In this document: piece by piece, positions 1 through 5,530 of the stretch
How positions within the stretch are numbered: position 1 is the stretch's first letter
Layout of the letters: every line of letters starts with the position of its first letter
NCBI GenBank assembly: GCA_943326315.2
Contig: CALPSU020000184.1
Location: forward strand, 1 to 5,530
Length of the DNA: 5,530 nucleotides
Direction: 5' to 3'
Source: Chryseobacterium gleum
Lineage (GTDB): Bacteria; Bacteroidota; Bacteroidia; Flavobacteriales_D; Crocinitomicaceae
Notes under the pieces: generated by a model
The model's input: only the letters and a program-made list of their open reading frames with translations
Told to the model about the DNA's origin: nothing
Database searches by the model: none
Program-made: the position numbers and the translations under genes

Positions 1-1736
1 ACGGAAATGGTAATAAAGCTCTAACAATTACTCAAGAAACAGAAGATGCAATTGTAAGAGATGGATACAAAGCAGATCCAGAATATGACTACAATGGTGG
101 GCCAGTGAATATTAAAGTAGTAGATCCACTTAACGTAGCAGATGGGTATTTTGAATGTTTATTTAATGGCTATAATACAGGAAATACAAATGGCGCAGAT
201 ACAGCTAGATGGACAATAAACAGATATGATTCAGAAGGAGGAACACTTCTAGAATCTAAAACATCCTCTATAAATATATCTCAAGATAATGAACAAGTGA
301 TACCACAATGGGGTATTTCAGTTCAAATCTTTCAAACTAAATATACAGGAACAACATTTAATAAATTTGCTGAACCTATATCTTCAAGTATAGAATATGA
401 AGATTCATCTAAACGTTGGTTAGGATTTATTCCAGATGCAGATGGATTTAACCCAATGAACTGGATTAGATTAGGTACTTCAGCAGATACTGCTAAACAA
501 GGTAATCCTCCATACAATGCTCCAAAATGTTACGGAGATGAAATAGGAATAGATCCTGAAAAAATGTATTCTAAAATAATTAGTGGTGGTATTGCTCCAC
601 AAAGAATTGTTGGTTACCAATGTGATTATATGCCATTAGCATATTATGGAATTGGGCAATCTTACAGTAGTGGCTCAATTTCTTCTCCTTCTAGTTATAG
701 AAATATTGCTCAAATAGCATTTACACCAAGTGTGGATATCGTTCTAACTTCTGATAAATCTAAATGGACAAGATGTCCAGTAATAGAGTTAGGTAGAGAT
801 CCTAACCTGACAGTTGGTAATGGAAAATCAGGTGGTTTAAGAAAAACAGCCAGCGTTGGAAAAGATGGCTTAACGGATAACACGGGTACAGTAGGAATGG
901 GATGGTTTCCTGGATATGCAATAGATTTAGAATCTGGTGCTAGATTATTCATGGCATTTGGAGAAAACTCATACCTAGGTGGAGATAATGGAAGTGACTT
1001 AATTTGGAATCCAACGGATAAAATAACAGATCAATATGGAAATCCAATTGGAGGAGGAATGCATCCAATTTATGTATATAGTTACAAACAAAATACAATA
1101 AACGGATCTGGTGCTGCATATGATTTCCCTTACTATACTGAAGAAACAAGCACAAATGAAGTTTACAAATTACTTACTGCAATTGAAGGTGGTGACCAAA
1201 ATGCAAAACGTAATTTATACGGAAGTATGACTTGGATCGCTAACACAATTACTTTATATGGTAAAACTTTAATGTCTACAGATGTTAGAATTAAATTAAG
1301 AGTACAAAAAGAATATAAAAACTATATAGCTACTGGTAAAAATGGTGGTAATCCAATGTATTCATGGAATATGGGTGATATATCAACTGTAAGGGGAAGT
1401 AAAGATCAATTAGCAGAAGCATTACAATTGGTGAATATAGTTCCAAATCCATACTATGCATATTCAGAATATGAATCAGGAAGGTTAGATACAAGAGTTA
1501 AAATAACAAACTTACCTGAAAAATGTAATGTAGACATATACACAGTAAATGGTAAACTAGTTAGATCCTTTAAAAAAGATAGTCAAACATCCTATTTAGA
1601 TTGGGATTTAAACAATATGAAAGGTATACCAGTTGCTGGTGGTGTATATTTAATACATGTAGATATACCAAATGTTGGTGAACGTGTCCTTAAGTTCTTT
1701 GGAGGAATGCGTCAGGTTGATTTACAAAGTCTTTAA
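1..1736 (+). CDS. C-terminal part of a large secreted protein with a T9SS-like C-terminal domain (5' end outside window)
   Basis: The reading frame is open from base 3 to tandem stops TAA TAA at 1734-1739, giving 577 visible residues. No start is convincing: the first candidate, GTG at 105, lies inside an open frame, so the gene begins upstream. Residues 1 to about 470 are rich in Gly, Asn, Ser, Thr and aromatic residues, as in extracellular Bacteroidota proteins. I recognise no catalytic motif there. The last ~100 residues (from about 477) form a beta-sandwich-like sorting domain, with a VPNPYY entry motif, a GKLVRSF strand, a DWDLNN segment, GGVYLIHVD, and a closing GERVLKFF. In the T9SS family such domains direct export across the outer membrane and are usually removed on secretion. 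The next gene, 21 bases downstream, encodes a PorV/PorQ-like protein, so the two are probably cotranscribed and functionally paired (inference). The function of the visible N-terminal portion is unknown. I am confident it is a real secreted-protein gene and less sure of the exact sorting-domain type. Confidence 0.85.
   Translation, partial: GNGNKALTITQETEDAIVRDGYKADPEYDYNGGPVNIKVVDPLNVADGYFECLFNGYNTGNTNGADTARWTINRYDSEGGTLLESKTSSINISQDNEQVIPQWGISVQIFQTKYTGTTFNKFAEPISSSIEYEDSSKRWLGFIPDADGFNPMNWIRLGTSADTAKQGNPPYNAPKCYGDEIGIDPEKMYSKIISGGIAPQRIVGYQCDYMPLAYYGIGQSYSSGSISSPSSYRNIAQIAFTPSVDIVLTSDKSKWTRCPVIELGRDPNLTVGNGKSGGLRKTASVGKDGLTDNTGTVGMGWFPGYAIDLESGARLFMAFGENSYLGGDNGSDLIWNPTDKITDQYGNPIGGGMHPIYVYSYKQNTINGSGAAYDFPYYTEETSTNEVYKLLTAIEGGDQNAKRNLYGSMTWIANTITLYGKTLMSTDVRIKLRVQKEYKNYIATGKNGGNPMYSWNMGDISTVRGSKDQLAEALQLVNIVPNPYYAYSEYESGRLDTRVKITNLPEKCNVDIYTVNGKLVRSFKKDSQTSYLDWDLNNMKGIPVAGGVYLIHVDIPNVGERVLKFFGGMRQVDLQSL
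1431..1733 (+). other. T9SS-like C-terminal sorting domain with a short C-terminal extension
   Basis: This ~101-residue region starts with VNIVPNPYYAYSEYE and has the strand pattern of Bacteroidota type A sorting domains: VPNP, then a strand with NLPEKCNVDIYT, then NGKLVRSF, then DWDLNN..G.PVAGGVYLIHV, then GERVLKFF. Canonical type A domains normally end within a few residues of the last K-hydrophobic-K strand. Here 11 further residues (GGMRQVDLQSL) follow LKFF. The assignment is from motif recognition, not a profile search. The alternative is a FlgD-like Ig domain without a sorting role. Confidence 0.65.
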
Positions 1737-1757
1737 TAAATAGAAATAGAAATAAGA

Positions 1758-2822
1758 ATGAAAAATTCAATGTTATCTATAAGAAATGTAATTTTATTCG
1801 GAGCTATCCTTGGAAGCTCTGTATTAAAAGCAGGGAATGAAGATCGTTCTGGTACAGCCGGTGCTTCACATTTATTAGTTAATCCTTGGTCTAGGGGTTC
1901 TGCAATGGCTGATGCTGGAATTGCAAGTTCTACAGGCTTAGAAGCAACATTTACAAATATTGCTGGTTTAGCATTTACAGAAAAAACTCAAATTAAATTT
2001 AATTCAAGTAATTGGATGGGAAACGCTGGAATTAGTTTCAGCAGCGCAGGTTTAGCACAAAGAATAAACGAACAAGGAGTATTTGCTGTTAGTATTCAAG
2101 CGATGAACTTTGGAGATATTCAAGTGACAACTGTTGCAAACCCAGAAGGTAAGATAGGTGTCTTTTCTCCAAGAATAAATGTTTTTAATATTGGATATGC
2201 TCGATCATTTTCAAGCTCAATACATGCAGGAATTAACTTCAAAGTAATATCAGAAAGTATGACAAATATGAAGTCAACTGGAGTTGCAATGGATGTTGGA
2301 ATTAAATATGTGACAGGTGAAAAAGAACAAATTAAATTTGGTATAGCACTTAAAAATGTTGGTCCTACAATGAAATTTAAAGGAGACGGGTTAAGTCAAC
2401 AAGCAACTTATAATTCAACTGGTCAAATAACAACTTTGAATGAACGTTCTCAAGAATTTGAACTTCCTGCTTTATTAAATATAGGTGGATCATACGATTT
2501 CATATTAGATGAAAAACAAAAATTAATTGTAGCATTAGGATATACAGCTAATTCGTTTTCATACGATCAGTTTAGATTAGGATTAGATTATGCTATGACA
2601 ACAGAAAAGATGGCTTTCAACCTAAAAGCTGGTTATGCATATGAAAAAAATATCATGTCTTCAGTAAATAGATCAAACGCATTACTAGGACCAACTGCAG
2701 GATTTTCAGTTGATGCATTAGTAGGGAAAAACAAAAATGCACTAGGTATTGAATATTGTGCAAGATTTGCAGGAGTATTTGGAACAATACACACAATAGG
2801 AGCAACAATTAGTTTAAAATAA
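1758..2822 (+). CDS. PorV/PorQ-family outer-membrane beta-barrel protein
   Basis: The product is 354 residues, near the size usual for PorV/PorQ (UPF0164) proteins. ATG at 1758 is chosen because it gives a clean signal peptide: Lys/Arg near the N-terminus, hydrophobic residues 11-23, and likely cleavage after LKA (residue 25). The mature N-terminus carries the family signature, with a small-residue stretch RGSAMADAGIA (46-56) followed by NIAGLA (67-72), equivalent to the usual NPAGLA. The rest alternates polar and hydrophobic residues as in a FadL-like barrel and ends in a final strand (GTIHTIGATISLK). In T9SS, PorV binds the sorting domains of cargo and carries them from the translocon to the PorU sortase; PorQ is an accessory protein. 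Nothing here shows that this is the canonical porV. Its position directly behind a cargo gene suggests a dedicated paralogue (inference). The leader is A-rich with no Shine-Dalgarno site, as is usual in Bacteroidota. Confidence 0.85.
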   Translation: MKNSMLSIRNVILFGAILGSSVLKAGNEDRSGTAGASHLLVNPWSRGSAMADAGIASSTGLEATFTNIAGLAFTEKTQIKFNSSNWMGNAGISFSSAGLAQRINEQGVFAVSIQAMNFGDIQVTTVANPEGKIGVFSPRINVFNIGYARSFSSSIHAGINFKVISESMTNMKSTGVAMDVGIKYVTGEKEQIKFGIALKNVGPTMKFKGDGLSQQATYNSTGQITTLNERSQEFELPALLNIGGSYDFILDEKQKLIVALGYTANSFSYDQFRLGLDYAMTTEKMAFNLKAGYAYEKNIMSSVNRSNALLGPTAGFSVDALVGKNKNALGIEYCARFAGVFGTIHTIGATISLK

Positions 2823-2832
2823 AAAATAATAA

Positions 2833-2840
2833 TATATTTG
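2833..2840 (+). promoter_or_regulatory. Candidate Bacteroidota -7 promoter element (TATATTTG)
   Basis: TATATTTG matches the Bacteroidota sigma factor -7 consensus TAnnTTTG exactly. It lies between the porV-like stop codon and greA. No good -33 TTG element is visible at the expected ~19-base spacing, where the sequence is AT-rich and reads TTAGTTTA. If it is used, transcription would start around 2846-2848, inside the left arm of the terminator hairpin, and run into greA. In such AT-rich DNA an 8-base match can also arise by chance. Confidence 0.3.
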
Positions 2841-2842
2841 TT

Positions 2843-2875
2843 AAAACAAGAGAGCTCAATAGGCTCTCTTGTTTT
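2843..2875 (+). terminator. Rho-independent terminator after the porV-like gene
   Basis: A perfect 13-bp inverted repeat pairs AAAACAAGAGAGC (2843-2855) with GCTCTCTTGTTTT (2863-2875) around a 7-base loop TCAATAG. The right arm ends in TTTT and is followed by GGTTTAT, so the U-tract is partly inside the stem. Matching A and T runs at the two ends make the hairpin potentially bidirectional. It starts 20 bases after the porV-like stop codon and ends 31 bases before greA, so it separates the secretion unit from the greA unit. Confidence 0.9.
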
Positions 2876-2906
2876 GGTTTATATAAAGACTTAAAAACAA
2901 AATAAC

Positions 2907-3383
2907 ATGTCGCAAATAACATATTATACAGAAGAAGGATTAGCTAGGTTAAAAAAAGAATTACACGAAATGAAAACAATAGAAAGACCTTCTATTTCAA
3001 ATCAAATCGGTGAAGCTAGAGATAAAGGTGATTTATCAGAAAATGCTGAGTACGACGCAGCTAAAGAAGCGCAAGGATTACTTGAAATGAAAATTTCAAA
3101 ACTAGATACAATTATTGCAAATGCAAGAGTTATTGATGAATCTATAATTGATAATTCTAAAGTATTTATACTTTCAAAAGTATTGATGAAAAATGTATCT
3201 AATGGAATGGAATTAGAATATACATTAGTTGCTGAAAATGAAGCTGATTTAAAGGCGAAAAAAATATCGATGGATTCTCCAATTGGAAAAGGTTTACTAG
3301 GAAAAGCAGTTGGAGAAATAGCTGAAATAACTACACCAAACGGAATTATACATTTCGAAATTCTAAATATTTCAAGAGGATGA
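2907..3383 (+). CDS. greA: Transcription elongation factor GreA
   Basis: GreA binds in the secondary channel of RNA polymerase and stimulates cleavage of the backtracked transcript, freeing arrested complexes. The product is 158 residues, the normal GreA length. Residues 1 to about 75 form the antiparallel coiled coil. Its tip, ARDKGDLSENAEYDAAKE (37-54), contains the two acidic residues (D42 and E45) equivalent to E. coli D41 and E44, which help position the catalytic metal. Residues from about 83 make the FKBP-like domain, with the family-typical SPIGKGLLGKAVGEIAEI and a Gly-containing terminal strand. ATG at 2907 sits behind an A-rich leader (AAAACAAAATAAC) and starts at the expected N-terminus (SQITYYTEEGLARL). 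The gene follows a terminator, so it probably has its own promoter. Its TGA stop overlaps the ATG of the HIT gene. Confidence 0.97.
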   Translation: MSQITYYTEEGLARLKKELHEMKTIERPSISNQIGEARDKGDLSENAEYDAAKEAQGLLEMKISKLDTIIANARVIDESIIDNSKVFILSKVLMKNVSNGMELEYTLVAENEADLKAKKISMDSPIGKGLLGKAVGEIAEITTPNGIIHFEILNISRG

Positions 3384-3769
3384 GTACACTTTTTACAAAA
3401 ATTGTAAAAGGAGAAATTCCTTCCTATAAAGTAGCTGAGGATGATAGATTTTTAGCGTTTTTGGATATCACGCCAATTCGAAAAGGCCATGTTTTAGTTA
3501 TTCCAAAAAATGAAACAGATTATATCTTTGATTTAGCAGACGATCAAATTGGTGAGATTTTTGTGTTTGCTAAAAAAGTAGCTAAAAAAATAAAAATAGT
3601 TTTTCCATGTAAAAAAATTGGGATAACTGTAATAGGATTAGAAGTTCCGCATGCACATATTCATCTAGTACCAATGAATTCATTATCTGATATGAATTTT
3701 AATCAAGAAAAATTAAAATTAGAATCGGAAGAATTTAATGAAATAGCTGAAAAAATAAGAAATGCTTAA
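3380..3769 (+). CDS. HIT-family nucleotide hydrolase/transferase
   Basis: The 129-residue product has the histidine-triad motif H91-A-H93-I-H95-L-V. By family knowledge the middle His (H93) is the nucleophile that attacks the alpha-phosphate of nucleotide substrates such as AMP-lysine, AMP-NH2 or dinucleoside polyphosphates; the physiological substrate here is unknown. The N-terminal FTKIVKGEIPSYKV (5-18) and the mid-domain DITPIRKGHVLVIPK (29-43) are typical of Hint-like bacterial HIT proteins. It lacks the N-terminal Cys pair that binds zinc in some HIT proteins: TLFTK stands where others have CxxC. From memory this is common in Bacteroidota homologues. ATG overlaps the greA stop as ATGA, and AAGAGG lies directly before it, consistent with translational coupling to greA. 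The product is expected to be cytoplasmic. Confidence 0.95.
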   Translation: MSTLFTKIVKGEIPSYKVAEDDRFLAFLDITPIRKGHVLVIPKNETDYIFDLADDQIGEIFVFAKKVAKKIKIVFPCKKIGITVIGLEVPHAHIHLVPMNSLSDMNFNQEKLKLESEEFNEIAEKIRNA

Positions 3770-3791
3770 AGATTAAAAACTAATTTGTATA

Positions 3792-4865
3792 ATGCAATTT
3801 ATTAAAAAAATACTATTCATATTTTGTATAATTGGGAGTAACCTACTTAATGGACAAACCTTAAAAAATGATACTCTAAGTATTTTATTTTTGGGGAATA
3901 GTTTTACGCATATGAATGATATGCCTGCGATTTTTAATAAAATTGCAATTGCAAAAGGAAAATCTGTGCATGTTTCAAAAAATACTCAAGCAGGAGCGTC
4001 ATTTCATGTCCATACAACACGATTAGACATGTTTGAAAAAATTAAAGAAAGAAAATGGGATTATATTGTACTGCAGGCATATAGCAGAGAATTCTGTCAC
4101 CCAAAACATTATATAGACACTGCTTCAATTCCATACATTACACAAATTATTGACTCCATAAAATTAAACAATGCATGCTCTAATTTGCTTCTTTATAACA
4201 CGTGGGGATATAAAAATGGATTTGCTGAAAGAGAAGAAATAAACACATATGAAAAAATGCAAGATAGCATAATATGTGGTTATAAATATGTTAGCGATAT
4301 TTATAAAATTCCAATCGTTCCTGTAGGAATGGTATGGAAATATGTAAGAGAAAATAATCCAGAATTAAATTTATATGTAGAAGATGAAGCTCATCCAAAC
4401 AAACTGGGCTCATATCTTTCTGCATGCACCTTCTATACAGCGTTATTCAATGAAACACCTGAAGGTGTAATTACATCTACTATAAGTAAAGAAAATGCAG
4501 AAATAATTCAAAAAGCAGCTGCTGAAATTGTCTTAAAAGATTATGAAAGTTATAATCTAAACTTAAATACCTACTCTGTTGATTTTCATAGAACTAAAAA
4601 TGTAAAATACGTTGCAGATTGCAAAGCAAATTATCCAAATTCAACTAAAATAACATGGGAATTTGGTAATGGAAAAACATCAAATGAATCAAACGTAATA
4701 AACGAATATCCTAAACCAGGGACTTATACCATAAAATTAACAATTGAAGATGACTGTGGAATTAGAACTATACATAAAAAAGTATTATTTGAAGCTCCTA
4801 AAAAACCTAAAAAACCTAAAAAATCAAAACCTGTAGTTAAATCGAATTTGAAAAAGAAAATTTAA
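3792..4865 (+). CDS. Secreted SGNH/GDSL-type hydrolase (DUF4886-like) with C-terminal PKD-like domain
   Basis: The 357-residue product starts with a signal peptide: KK at 5-6, hydrophobic core 7-19, likely cleavage after NG (residue 21). No lipobox surrounds C12. The catalytic domain (about 28-250) opens with ILFLGNSFTHMNDMP, where Ser37 in GNS is the predicted nucleophile. It ends with E197-D198-E199-A200-H201-P202, the DxxH block supplying Asp and His. QAGAS (66-70) and LQAYSRE (94-100) fit the intermediate blocks. SGNH enzymes cleave ester bonds, often acetyl groups on glycans; the substrate here is unknown. Residues about 260-333 form a PKD-like beta-sandwich (WEFGNGKTS, then EYPKPGTYTIKLTI). 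The tail (336-357) is Pro/Lys-rich and very basic. No T9SS sorting domain follows. The gene begins 22 bases after the HIT gene without an intervening terminator, so it may share the greA-HIT transcript. The SGNH call is firm, the DUF4886 assignment likely. Confidence 0.85.
   Translation: MQFIKKILFIFCIIGSNLLNGQTLKNDTLSILFLGNSFTHMNDMPAIFNKIAIAKGKSVHVSKNTQAGASFHVHTTRLDMFEKIKERKWDYIVLQAYSREFCHPKHYIDTASIPYITQIIDSIKLNNACSNLLLYNTWGYKNGFAEREEINTYEKMQDSIICGYKYVSDIYKIPIVPVGMVWKYVRENNPELNLYVEDEAHPNKLGSYLSACTFYTALFNETPEGVITSTISKENAEIIQKAAAEIVLKDYESYNLNLNTYSVDFHRTKNVKYVADCKANYPNSTKITWEFGNGKTSNESNVINEYPKPGTYTIKLTIEDDCGIRTIHKKVLFEAPKKPKKPKKSKPVVKSNLKKKI
4797..4823 (+). repeat. Three tandem 9-base units CCTAAAAAA inside the SGNH gene
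   Basis: Three exact in-frame copies of CCTAAAAAA encode Pro-Lys-Lys three times near the protein's C-terminus. Each unit contains an A6 run, so the tract could change length by slippage. Gain or loss of a whole unit keeps the frame, while a single-A change would shift it and alter the last ~20 residues. Confidence 0.9.
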
Positions 4866-4866
4866 A

Positions 4867-4900
4867 AGATAATTAATAATACTTAAAAAATTAATTATCT
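4867..4900. terminator. AT-rich hairpin between convergent genes, possible bidirectional terminator
   Basis: An 11-bp perfect inverted repeat pairs AGATAATTAAT (4867-4877) with ATTAATTATCT (4890-4900) around a 12-base loop. It begins one base after the SGNH stop codon. Its right arm covers the stop codon and last sense codon of the minus-strand gene. The stem has only one G-C pair and lacks a long flanking U-tract, so it would be a weak terminator. Its position exactly between two convergent genes supports the role. Confidence 0.45.
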
Positions 4901-5530
4901 ATTAAATAACTTAGATTTTAAAGTTGCTATTCTTCCTTCAATAACATCAATATACTTTATATAAAGAACAAATGTAGAGATAAAAGTTATTGCTCCAAAT
5001 ATTGCTTCTAAAGGTGAAAGTTTTTCAGCAATAAAGTCTTTTAAACCAAAACCAAATAAACCACCGTACAGAATGATTACATGTAGAATGTAAATTGACA
5101 AAGTATTTTGACCAACTTTTAAAAATAAGGATTCTTTAATGTGAAAATATTTTTCAATAAACATCAGTATACCTAACACAATTAAAACCTGACCAATCCT
5201 TCCATACAACCAAGCATTACTTACAAAATCTAAATCATCGTGAAAATGAATTAATTTAGAAAAGGCATCAATAGCACTAAAGACTGTCCACCCAAATAAA
5301 TTTAAACATAATCCTAATCCAATAAACATTAAAGGAAACCAAGTCTTTTTAATATACTTTTGATACTTATTTAAAAGAGAACCAACCATTCCTCCATATA
5401 ATGTAAACGCAACCCAAGGGACAATTGGAAAAACGGAATAAGGTCCTTCAAATAAATTTTGTATAAATTCTGGAGCATGTAAAGGGTAAAAAGTATTATT
5501 ACCCGTTTCCGCTTTTACTTCCACTTTTAA
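4895..5530 (-). CDS. C-terminal part of a DUF1624/HGSNAT-like multi-pass membrane acyltransferase (5' end outside window)
   Basis: The minus-strand frame is open from the right edge to TAA at 4895-4897, giving 211 visible residues. GTG at 5524 is not taken as the start because the frame continues upstream of it. Five hydrophobic segments are visible at about 33-53, 63-87, 107-125, 143-163 and 174-194, with a basic C-terminal tail. SVFPIVPWVAFTLYGGMVG (32-50) and VGQNTLSIYILHVIILYGG (139-157) resemble conserved segments of Bacteroidota DUF1624 proteins related to heparan-alpha-glucosaminide N-acetyltransferase. These proteins are thought to move acyl groups across a membrane to a sugar or other acceptor. 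The substrate is unknown, and the N-terminal half, which carries the family's key histidine, is outside the window. An acyltransferase-3 or DUF418-type protein is the main alternative. It converges with the SGNH gene and is transcribed separately. Confidence 0.7.
   Translation of the reverse strand, partial: LKVEVKAETGNNTFYPLHAPEFIQNLFEGPYSVFPIVPWVAFTLYGGMVGSLLNKYQKYIKKTWFPLMFIGLGLCLNLFGWTVFSAIDAFSKLIHFHDDLDFVSNAWLYGRIGQVLIVLGILMFIEKYFHIKESLFLKVGQNTLSIYILHVIILYGGLFGFGLKDFIAEKLSPLEAIFGAITFISTFVLYIKYIDVIEGRIATLKSKLFNR

Noticed and set aside
105..107. GTG as start of the first gene
   Set aside because: The frame stays open for 34 further codons to the window edge with the same composition, and there is no signal peptide after the GTG. 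The gene is simply cut by the window.
332..1155. Small minus-strand open frames opposite the secreted-protein gene
   Set aside because: They have no recognisable family motifs or leaders and lie wholly inside a well-supported plus-strand gene, so they are chance antisense frames.
3423..3769. HIT gene as degenerate because it lacks the N-terminal zinc-binding cysteines
   Set aside because: The histidine triad is intact, and Cys-less HIT proteins are common in this phylum as far as I recall, so this is not evidence of decay.
3788..3793. TATAAT resembling a sigma-70 -10 box
   Set aside because: It overlaps the start codon of the SGNH gene, so it could not drive a usable transcript of that gene. 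Bacteroidota promoters also use a different consensus.
3825..3827. C12 of the SGNH protein as a lipoprotein cysteine
   Set aside because: The preceding residues (LFIF) do not form a lipobox, and the hydrophobic core continues past the cysteine.
5522..5524. GTG as start of the minus-strand membrane protein
   Set aside because: The frame is open to the window edge, and the family normally has several more membrane segments upstream.

Overview
The window is AT-rich DNA (roughly 30% GC by eye) that looks like a chromosomal segment of a member of Bacteroidota, most likely Flavobacteriales or Cytophagales. The evidence is a type IX secretion (T9SS)-style C-terminal domain, a PorV/PorQ-family outer-membrane protein, A-rich leaders without Shine-Dalgarno sites at most genes, a greA-HIT gene pair, and a perfect match to the Bacteroidota -7 promoter consensus TAnnTTTG. 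No RNA gene, CRISPR array, insertion sequence or attachment site was seen, and no intergenic gap is longer than about 85 bases.

Layout: (1) 1-2822, plus strand, a two-gene secretion unit. It holds the 3' part of a large secreted protein ending in a T9SS-like C-terminal domain, then 21 bases later a complete PorV/PorQ-like outer-membrane barrel gene. A strong 13-bp hairpin terminator (2843-2875) closes it. (2) 2907-4865, plus strand, a three-gene unit. It holds greA (transcript cleavage factor), a HIT-family nucleotide hydrolase overlapping greA by 4 bases, and a secreted SGNH/DUF4886-like hydrolase with a C-terminal PKD-like domain and a Lys/Pro tail. (3) 4895-5530, minus strand, the 3' part of a multi-pass membrane protein of the DUF1624/HGSNAT-like acyltransferase type. 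It converges on unit 2 across a short AT-rich hairpin.

How the genes work together: the first two probably act as a cargo protein and its PorV-like partner at the outer membrane (inference from adjacency and family knowledge). greA and the HIT gene are a housekeeping pair in translational-coupling geometry. The SGNH protein would act outside the cytoplasm, and its link to greA-HIT is positional only.

Both end genes run off the window, so their real starts are not visible. I found no clear case for a wholly undescribed system. The best leads are the cargo/PorV-like pair, whose sorting domain has an atypical C-terminal extension, and the SGNH-PKD protein with its cationic tail.
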